Source of the DNA: Acidobacteriota bacterium
GTDB taxonomy: Bacteria > Acidobacteriota > Blastocatellia > Pyrinomonadales > Pyrinomonadaceae
Direction: 5' to 3'
Length of the DNA stretch: 10,390 bases
NCBI GenBank assembly: GCA_029862725.1
Contig: JAOTWT010000068.1
Location: 1 to 10,390, forward strand
The position numbers and the translations under genes are program-made. This document shows, one piece after another, positions 5,686-10,390 of the stretch. A model generated the notes under the pieces. It did not search any database. It was not told the origin of the DNA and saw nothing but the letters and a program-made list of their open reading frames with translations. The stretch's first letter is position 1. Each line of letters starts with the position of its first letter.

Positions 5686-5760
5686 TTAATTAAACCACTT
5701 TCTGTTCCTCAACCTTGCGATGTTCCTTTGAAGTTTTTTGAACGAATGAATAATCATCAT
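5686..5760 (-). CDS. Possible 24-codon leader peptide abutting the first DUF1538 gene
   Basis: A short frame starts ATGATG (5760-5755) and ends TAA directly before the DUF1538 start codon, in the same phase. The peptide is short and strongly basic, with pieces such as IIHSFKK, ARLRN and RKWFN. GCGAGG lies 6 bases before the first ATG. Because the downstream gene lacks its own ribosome binding site, translation coupling through this frame is plausible. It has no recognised homologue and could be chance. Confidence 0.25.
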   Translation of the reverse strand: MMIIHSFKKLQRNIARLRNRKWFN

Positions 5761-5799
5761 CAACCTCGCTTTATCGATCAGGAACTCACGACGATCTAA

Positions 5800-5833
5800 T
5801 TTATCCGGTCATCCGAACGTTACCCCGGATAAA
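5800..5833 (-). repeat. 9-bp inverted repeat (TTTATCCGG / CCGGATAAA) in the DUF1538 operon leader
   Basis: TTTATCCGG (5800-5808) and CCGGATAAA (5825-5833) pair perfectly around a 16-base loop that itself contains the palindrome AACGTT. No T-run follows on the minus strand, so it is not a standard terminator. It may be an operator or a leader RNA stem, about 115 bases upstream of the DUF1538 start. Confidence 0.5.
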
Positions 5834-5906
5834 AGCCATTCATCAGTTGATTCAAAACTCTTGGTCTGACTGGTTTCCCGATCCGCGTCGAATCAGATGT
5901 TTTGCT

Positions 5907-5951
5907 CTCCGTTGAATCCGTCGGATACGATCTTATCAACAATCAACGGAG
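5907..5951 (-). repeat. 9-bp inverted repeat (CTCCGTTGA / TCAACGGAG) in the DUF1538 operon leader
   Basis: CTCCGTTGA (5907-5915) and TCAACGGAG (5943-5951) are perfectly complementary with a 27-base loop. Together with the repeat at 5800-5833 it gives the long upstream region two stable stems in a row, as in a cis-regulatory RNA. A plus-strand frame through this region (5902-6102) has no recognisable protein features. Confidence 0.45.
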
Positions 5952-6254
5952 CGTAATCCATTCTACTAAAGGAAGATTCATCAAACGAAAACGATCACTC
6001 AATCGATACAATGCCGATCATATCAACGGTATTCTGATGTGCAGGTCTATTCACTTCTCCTCGGGAAGGTTTTTTGCCATCAGCCTAAGATTGACAGGTT
6101 AAAGCTTCTTCAGCACTTTTGATGCAATGTTCAAATTTAAGACAGGATTCTACTGAATATTCCTTTGAAAATTATTGACTAAAACTGATGCAGCGTTCGC
6201 ACAGCATTCGGGTCGATCGCGTAAAATGATCTCAATCTAAGTATGAAATATGAA
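5952..6254. other. Gene-free stretch between the DUF1538 operon and the lipoprotein gene
   Basis: About 300 A+T-rich bases with no convincing gene on either strand. The promoter of the DUF1538 operon should lie here or just downstream of it, but no clear -35/-10 pair stands out. TTGACA near 6093 and TTGACT near 6176 occur on the wrong strand and without a partner -10. Confidence 0.4.
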
Positions 6255-6287
6255 CCACTGAGCCAAAGATTCGGCACTTTTCAGCGG
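6255..6287 (-). terminator. Hairpin at the end of the lipoprotein gene
   Basis: On the minus strand CCGCTGA (which includes the stop codon) can pair with TCAGTGG, with one G-T wobble, enclosing an inner GCC/GGC stem. What follows is A+T-rich (TTCATATTTCATAC) but has no true T-run, so it is at best a weak intrinsic terminator. Confidence 0.3.
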
Positions 6288-6907
6288 TTACTTTGAGAAT
6301 TGCTATTTAGTGAAGATTCCTTTTCTTTTTCTTCTTTATCAGCAATAACAAGCCGATAAAATTCAAGCGGATGAACTGGATCAGACTTTGACCAACACAC
6401 CGAATTGGTTTCCAGACTTACCGCCTTGACTGTTCGCCAACGCAATTTATTCTGCGACGTTAGTAATAGCAATTTCAGGCTTCCCGTGCCACCACGCCAA
6501 TCTGTCGGTTCATTCGCCGCGCCAACAATCTTTACAGTATCCGATGGCAAAGTATCACTTACCTGAATACTGTCTAAGTTTGGGGGAGCACATCCAACCA
6601 AACTTTGGTTTTCTCCAACTGAAACAGGGATTCCCCAAAAAGTGTCGTCTTTATCACGAAATAATCCAATTTTGTCACCGGTTCCGTATTGATCAGGAGT
6701 CGGCAAATTCGCCACCGTAATTATTTTCCCGAATCTTTTTTCTAATTCTTCAGCTGAATTCGTATACCCATGACGGGGGCGTTCTTCCACACAAGCGGAC
6801 ACGAATGCCACAAAAAAAATCAAACTCAAGGTGATACTCGATTTTATCGCACTAAAATGTCGATCGCTGGATTTATAAACTGGCCTCTTTTTCATACTTT
6901 CCATCAT
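6281..6907 (-). CDS. Lipoprotein of unknown function
   Basis: This is a 208-residue protein with a basic N-terminus, a hydrophobic stretch (about 23-38, ITLSLIFFVAFVS) and a lipobox ending at C39 (FVSAC), followed by acidic residues (VEERP). It should be exported and lipid-anchored. The mature part has no family I recognise: a middle section (about 60-165) with GTGDKIGLFRDKDDTFWG and WRGGTGSLKLLLLT suggests beta-strands, and it contains two further cysteines (in VGCAPP and SVCWSK) that could form a disulfide. The C-terminal tail (EEKEKESSLNSNSQSNR) is low complexity and polar. Starts at 6907, 6904 and 6895 are all possible, none with a clear ribosome binding site. It stands alone, divergent from the amidohydrolase gene. 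Confidence 0.7.
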   Translation of the reverse strand: MMESMKKRPVYKSSDRHFSAIKSSITLSLIFFVAFVSACVEERPRHGYTNSAEELEKRFGKIITVANLPTPDQYGTGDKIGLFRDKDDTFWGIPVSVGENQSLVGCAPPNLDSIQVSDTLPSDTVKIVGAANEPTDWRGGTGSLKLLLLTSQNKLRWRTVKAVSLETNSVCWSKSDPVHPLEFYRLVIADKEEKEKESSLNSNSQSNR

Positions 6908-7115
6908 TAACCAGCTCGCGGTAGAAATCGCGTATTATGAACAAACGGGCTATGCAGAAATAATAGATGAATCCATTGAGCAATAACAAGTTCATGCCAA
7001 ATTGCACCACAGGGGATCGGGCAAAACAATCTGAGTGATCTTTGCGTACTTGGCGTCAAAAATACCTGGGATGCACCGCCGGTTTCTCGAACCAGGCAAT
7101 CAACCCCTCCGCGTT

Positions 7116-7152
7116 CGCCGCATTCTCTGCGGCGGAAATCTTCTGCTAGAAT
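7116..7152 (+). promoter_or_regulatory. GC hairpin and possible -10 box upstream of the amidohydrolase gene
   Basis: CGCCGC (7116-7121) and GCGGCG (7129-7134) form a 6-bp stem with a 7-base loop. TAGAAT (7147-7152, 5/6 to TATAAT) follows and would start transcription near 7159, 23 bases before the ATG. There is no good -35; the hairpin covers its expected position and could be an operator. Confidence 0.35.
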
Positions 7153-7181
7153 AGTCCTTAACAAACAACCTGGAGCAACTT

Positions 7182-8474
7182 ATGAAAAAGCTATTAGTTT
7201 TTGTATGCCTTTTTGTCTTCGCCGTGCCGTCTTTTGCTAAAGACATGAGTTCCGAAATCGCGGCTGCCGCGGAAAGAATCAACCCGCAGGTGATCAAATG
7301 GCGACGCCATTTTCACGAGAACCCGGAACTTTCGAATCGTGAATTCAAAACGGCAGAAATGGTCGCGGCGCATATGCGCTCACTCGGGTTTGAAGTACGC
7401 GAAAAGGTTGGCAAGACCGGTGTCGTCGCGATCCTGAAGGGCGGCATGCCGGGTCCGGTGATCGGGCTCCGTGCGGATATGGATGCGCTTCCGGTAAAGG
7501 AAAGAGTCGATATTCCGTTTGCTTCAAAGGTTACCGCGGATTATCTGGGGACGATGGTCCCGGTAATGCATGCCTGTGGTCATGACACACACATCGCGAT
7601 CCTGATGGGAACTGCCGAAGTCCTCGCCGGTATGAAGGACAAGATAAAGGGAACGGTCGTGTTTATCTTCCAGCCCGCCGAGGAAGGGCCTCCGGGCGAT
7701 GAGGAAGGCGGCGCGGAACTGATGGTCAAGGAAGGCGTAATGGACAACCCAAAGATCGACGCGATCTTTGGACTTCACATCAACTCCCAGACCGAGATCG
7801 GCCAGATCGGTTATAAGAGCGGGGCCGCGATGGCCTCTTCAGACTGGTTTACGGTCAAGATCAAGGGAAAACAGGCGCATGGTTCGGCTCCATGGGCGGG
7901 TGTCGATCCGATCGTCACCGCGACACAGATTATCCAGGGATTTCAGACAATCGTCAGCCGGCAGTCGATGCTGACGCGAGCACCGGTCGTGATCACGGTC
8001 GGCAAAATAAACGCCGGTGTTCGTGAAAACATCATTCCCGAAACACTCGAGATGGCCGGGACCATCCGGACGCTTGATTCCGATATGCAAAAAGATGTCC
8101 ACGAGCGTATGCGGAACACGGTCAGGACGATCGCCGAAAGCCAGGGCGCGACCGCGACGATCGAGATCGATACAAAGACTCTTGTGACATCGAATACACC
8201 CGCGCTGGTCGAACAAATGCTGCCATCGCTTTACAAGGCGGCCGGACGAGAAAATGTTTTCCTGCGCGAGTGGACGACCGGGGCGGAAGATTTCTCCTAC
8301 TTCGGCGAGAAAGCGCCGTCCTTCTATTTCTTCCTCGGCGGTATGCCAAAAGGCCAGGACCCCGCGAAGGCACCGGGCCACCACACGCCCGATTTTTATC
8401 TCGATGATTCGCGTCTGGATGTAGGTGTGAAGGCTTTCTGCAATATCGTTTTTGATTATTCTTCGGAGGTGTAG
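7182..8474 (+). CDS. Secreted M20 (M20D) metal-dependent amidohydrolase
   Basis: This 430-residue protein has a Sec signal peptide (hydrophobic 4-18, cleavage after SFA at about 19). It then carries a full M20D amidohydrolase of the N-acyl-amino-acid, hippurate and IAA-conjugate hydrolase group. Landmarks are RRHFHENPELSNREFKT (41-57), GLRADMDALPV (95-105), MHACGHDTH (129-137), FQPAEEG (163-169), FGLH (196-199), GKQAHGSAP (229-237) and GHHTPDF (399-405). Expected metal ligands C132, H134, E168, H199 and H401 are all present, with E167 as catalytic base, so it should be active. It would hydrolyse N-acylated amino acids or short peptides in the periplasm; the substrate cannot be read from sequence. 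GGAG lies 8 bases before the ATG. It is divergent from the lipoprotein gene and followed by an inverted repeat that includes its stop codon. Confidence 0.92.
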   Translation: MKKLLVFVCLFVFAVPSFAKDMSSEIAAAAERINPQVIKWRRHFHENPELSNREFKTAEMVAAHMRSLGFEVREKVGKTGVVAILKGGMPGPVIGLRADMDALPVKERVDIPFASKVTADYLGTMVPVMHACGHDTHIAILMGTAEVLAGMKDKIKGTVVFIFQPAEEGPPGDEEGGAELMVKEGVMDNPKIDAIFGLHINSQTEIGQIGYKSGAAMASSDWFTVKIKGKQAHGSAPWAGVDPIVTATQIIQGFQTIVSRQSMLTRAPVVITVGKINAGVRENIIPETLEMAGTIRTLDSDMQKDVHERMRNTVRTIAESQGATATIEIDTKTLVTSNTPALVEQMLPSLYKAAGRENVFLREWTTGAEDFSYFGEKAPSFYFFLGGMPKGQDPAKAPGHHTPDFYLDDSRLDVGVKAFCNIVFDYSSEV

Positions 8475-8529
8475 AGTGACGGCTTCAGCCGTGATCTTTC
8501 CCGGATTCGCGCGTAAACCCGTCACTCTA
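8472..8529. repeat. 11-bp inverted repeat starting at the amidohydrolase stop codon
   Basis: TAGAGTGACGG (8472-8482) and CCGTCACTCTA (8519-8529) are exact inverses, with a 36-base loop. A second, smaller hairpin, ACGGC-TTCA-GCCGT (8479-8492), competes with it. The TAG of the gene is the first triplet of the repeat. No T-run follows, so it looks more like a REP-type palindromic element (the GGCTTCAGCC core is common in such repeats) than a standard terminator. Confidence 0.55.
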
Positions 8530-8570
8530 AACCACTTTGAACTATCTAATGGTGCGCCCGATCTAAAGTA

Positions 8571-9740
8571 ATGGAGGGACCCAAGGAAAAAGCCAGCAAC
8601 CCCGCGAACGGCCGGACCGGACAGGCCTATATCCTCTTCGCACTAAGTCTGGTCTTCGTTGTGATCCTCGGCTCCACCGTTCAGTTCTGGTCGGTCCTAT
8701 TCGGATTGGGTTTCACGGAACTCGTGTTGATCCTGTTACCCGCGATCCTGTTTGTACGCCGGAAACGGTTGCCGGTTTTCGAAGCGCTACGTTGGAAGCC
8801 GGTACCCGCGACAACCGCAATTCTTAGCGTCGCGGTCGGGATAACGGGTTGGGGTATTGCCGCCGGGATCTTTGTGTTGTCGGAAAACGTTTTGGGCGAG
8901 GGACCGGTGACCCAGGCGCTCATCCCACAGACAGTTCCGGACTTGTTGTGGATCTTGTTTTTCGCGGCGCTTTTGCCGGGTTTTTGTGAGGAATCGCTGT
9001 TTCGAGGTGCTATTCAGGGAATCCTCAGGCGAAACGGGAAAGCAAGAGCTGTTGTTATTACGGCGCTTCTCTTTGCGGTATTCCATGTCAGTCCGTGGTC
9101 ATTCGTGCCGGCTTTGTTTCTTGGGATCGTCTTTGGGGTCCTCGTCGTGCGGACCGGTTCCACGGTTCCCGCTATCCTGGCGCACATCGCCAACAATGCG
9201 ACCGCGTTTACCGTTTCGTATCTCTATCATGATCAGCCCGAAACAAGAACCTATCTCCTAATGGCAGGACTCGCCGCGGCGTCATGTATCTTTCTTCCTT
9301 TATTCTTGTTTTTGACCAGTGCAAAATACGACGTTCCGCCCGTATTGGCAGCCGTGCCGGCAGCTGTCGAACGAAAAGGTGCCTGGCTGCTCGGTCTGAT
9401 TGGCGGAAGCGTTTTGGCGGTCATCGCGGCCGGGGTTGTAGCGATTCTGCTGTCTGTCGATCTGCGCAGCGTACCAGATGACGCGCTGGCACCGGATGTC
9501 CGGCGCGGCGACCAGCTTATCATTTTTAAGGCGACCTTTGTCGAACTGGACCTCGAAGAAGGGGACGTGATTATCTATCGCAGAGATGGAGAGACAGTTT
9601 TGCGGAAAATCGAGCGGTTGGATGCTGAAAACGCGTGGATCCGCGAGGACGGAAGCGAAAAGCGTCTGACGAGGGCGGAGATATTGGGAAAAGTGGTCCA
9701 AATCATAAAAGCTTCGGAGCTGACAAACAGTGTCGAATGA
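8571..9740 (+). CDS. CPBP-family intramembrane protein fused to a degenerate S26 signal-peptidase-like domain
   Basis: This is a 389-residue membrane protein. The N-terminal two thirds is a CPBP (Abi/CAAX-protease-like, PF02517) domain: EExxxR motif in CEESLFRGAIQG (139-150, E140, E141, R145), FHVSPWSF (171-178, H172) and HIANNATAF (205-213, H205, N208/N209). These metal-site residues are all kept, so a glutamic protease activity is possible. After a further membrane segment (about 271-295) comes a roughly 80-residue domain shaped like S26 signal peptidases: ALAPDVRRGDQLIIF (305-319), EGDVIIYRRDGETVLRKIERL (330-350) and ILGKVVQIIK (371-380). The S26 serine-methionine pair (SM-x-P) is replaced by AL-A-P, so that part should not be catalytic. 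The start ATG has no strong ribosome binding site. Its stop overlaps the next frame as ATGA. Confidence 0.85.
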   Translation: MEGPKEKASNPANGRTGQAYILFALSLVFVVILGSTVQFWSVLFGLGFTELVLILLPAILFVRRKRLPVFEALRWKPVPATTAILSVAVGITGWGIAAGIFVLSENVLGEGPVTQALIPQTVPDLLWILFFAALLPGFCEESLFRGAIQGILRRNGKARAVVITALLFAVFHVSPWSFVPALFLGIVFGVLVVRTGSTVPAILAHIANNATAFTVSYLYHDQPETRTYLLMAGLAAASCIFLPLFLFLTSAKYDVPPVLAAVPAAVERKGAWLLGLIGGSVLAVIAAGVVAILLSVDLRSVPDDALAPDVRRGDQLIIFKATFVELDLEEGDVIIYRRDGETVLRKIERLDAENAWIREDGSEKRLTRAEILGKVVQIIKASELTNSVE

Positions 9741-10222
9741 TCGGTTCCAAAATTGAAAAAACTATTTTAGCAGAGCATGACGAGCTCGAGGCTAAAGAAG
9801 GAATCGAGATACTTGACGCGTGCGAATCAGATCCAAGCCGTTTTGCAGGAATGGCAGAGGAGATCGCGAACTACCCTGCGGCACCATTTGGCGACCGCGA
9901 TCTTGAGTGATCTGATCGTAGGAATGGCATCGGCCGGTCACGATATTCACCCCGACAAGACCCTAAGCCCTTCATCAACGAAGCCGGCGTTAATGAGTCG
10001 CTGCGAGGCAAGGGAATCGGGCGAAATCTGATTCAAAGACTTTGCGAACATGGCAAAACGCTTGGCCGCACATCCGCGTGGGGTGCGACCGATCCGGCAA
10101 ATGTTGCAGCCAGTAAAGCGGCGGCCGGCGGAGTGCGGAATAAGGGAGTCTTATGTGATGTCCGAATTCGAACTGGAAGTCTGGCGGGTTCAGGGCGTTT
10201 CCGAATTCGGCGAGTACTGTGA
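9737..10222 (+). pseudogene. Frameshifted GNAT-family N-acetyltransferase
   Basis: Three consecutive frames together spell one GNAT acetyltransferase. Frame 1 (ATG 9737, overlapping the previous stop) gives IEILDACESDPSRFAGMAEE. Frame 2 (about 9876-9960) gives LRHHLATAILSDLIVGMASA then HDIHPDK, the family's central strand. Frame 3 (about 9962 to TGA 10222) gives PFINEAGVNESLRGKGIGRN (the acetyl-CoA-binding RGxGIG loop), LIQRLCEHGKTLG, AWGATDPANVAA and AGGVRN. The frames are broken once between about 9830 and 9876 and once at about 9959-9962 (a one-base loss). Several normally conserved positions are also altered (W-G for the usual W-V, and no tyrosine after NVAA), so decay rather than sequencing error is likely. 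No piece is long enough to work as an enzyme. The substrate class is unknown. Confidence 0.75.
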
Positions 10223-10256
10223 AGTCGCCGTGCCTGTATCCTGTATTCTTTAAAGG

Positions 10257-10390
10257 ATGGAAGAAATAGAATTTACAAAAGAAGAAAAAGACGCGATCGT
10301 CGCGAAGATCAAGGGGTATTTCGAAAGTGAGCTGGATCAGGAAATCGGCCAGTTCGACGCCGAATTTCTACTCGGGTTTTTTTCCCAAGA
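10257..10390 (+). CDS. DUF2164-family protein, N-terminal part
   Basis: An open frame from ATG 10257 runs off the right edge after 44 codons. EIEFTKEEKDAIVAKIKGYF (3-22) followed by ESELDQEIGQFDAEFLLGFF (23-42) is the typical start of DUF2164, a family of about 80-residue proteins of unknown function. An in-frame TAA two codons upstream fixes the start. The AAAGG purine run touches the ATG, leaving no room for a normal Shine-Dalgarno. TATTCT (10243-10248) placed 9 bases before the ATG would allow a leaderless or very short-leader transcript. Confidence 0.85.
   Translation, partial: MEEIEFTKEEKDAIVAKIKGYFESELDQEIGQFDAEFLLGFFSQ

Noticed and set aside
5902..6102. Plus-strand open frame of 66 codons in the DUF1538 leader
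   Set aside because: No recognisable motif or ribosome binding site, and it runs through an inverted repeat on the opposite strand to the operon.
6909..6986. Short plus-strand frame with a protein-like composition (QLAVEIAYYEQTGYAE), possibly the tail of a lost gene
   Set aside because: Only 25 codons, no start, and no family match that I can name; it cannot be separated from chance.
7034..7064. CTTTGCGTACTTGGCGTC, similar to dispersed repeats of the CTTTGCG type seen in many bacterial genomes
   Set aside because: Only one copy in the window, so repeat status cannot be supported here.
7839..8525. Long minus-strand open frame opposite the amidohydrolase gene
   Set aside because: It is a shadow of the strongly conserved M20 coding sequence and shows no protein features of its own.
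1..10390. CRISPR array, rRNA, tRNA, complete insertion sequence or phage genes
   Set aside because: None seen: no regularly spaced repeats, no RNA gene motifs and no intact transposase or phage proteins.

Overview
The window looks like chromosomal DNA of a free-living Gram-negative bacterium. The best guess is Acidobacteriota (Blastocatellia/Pyrinomonadaceae-like). That guess rests on family content: a small secreted di-haem cytochrome of the photosynthetic-reaction-centre cytochrome family (PF02276), a Tat-exported DUF362 protein, an FNR-like regulator and a secreted M20 amidohydrolase. It is inference; no rRNA or marker gene is present.

Layout. Positions 1-1097 (minus strand) hold a truncated cyclic-nucleotide-binding-fold protein at the left edge, downstream of a complete FNR-like Fe-S regulator. 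A near-perfect CRP-type palindrome (TGTGA-N6-TCACA) sits over the 3' end of the regulator gene, upstream of the truncated gene. Positions 1098-2023 hold a structured leader, the di-haem cytochrome c gene (plus) and a repeat-rich spacer. Positions 2024-3049 (plus) hold the DUF362 gene. Positions 3050-3390 hold a second copy of the spacer repeat, as a long inverted repeat, and a fragment of a serine recombinase (resolvase) too short to be seen as a normal ORF. Positions 3391-5685 (minus) hold a tight four-gene operon: two paralogous DUF1538 membrane proteins (UmpA/UmpB type), a P-II-like protein and a two-CBS-domain protein. Positions 5686-6280 hold a gene-poor leader with two strong inverted repeats and a possible leader peptide. 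Positions 6281-6907 (minus) encode a lipoprotein of unknown function. Positions 7182-8474 (plus) encode a secreted M20 amidohydrolase and 8571-9740 (plus) a CPBP-family membrane protein fused to a degenerate S26 signal-peptidase-like domain. Positions 9737-10222 (plus) hold a frameshifted GNAT acetyltransferase pseudogene. From 10257 a DUF2164 gene runs off the right edge.

How the genes may work together. The clearest functional unit is the DUF1538 operon: a paired membrane transporter (a DUF1538 pair was reported in Halomonas as a Na+(Li+,K+)/H+ antiporter, UmpAB) with two nucleotide-sensing domains, P-II-like and CBS, that could gate it by adenylate state. It is A+T-richer than the flanking genes and lies beside a recombinase relic, so it may have been acquired. 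The FNR-like regulator keeps four cysteines in FNR positions but carries a CRP-type recognition helix, which fits the CRP-type box next to it. The cytochrome and DUF362 genes fit an exported redox role, but no pathway can be assigned.

The most interesting items are the P-II/CBS-associated DUF1538 operon with its structured leader, the regulator/box pair, the CPBP-S26 fusion lacking the S26 serine, and the two decayed genes (resolvase and GNAT).
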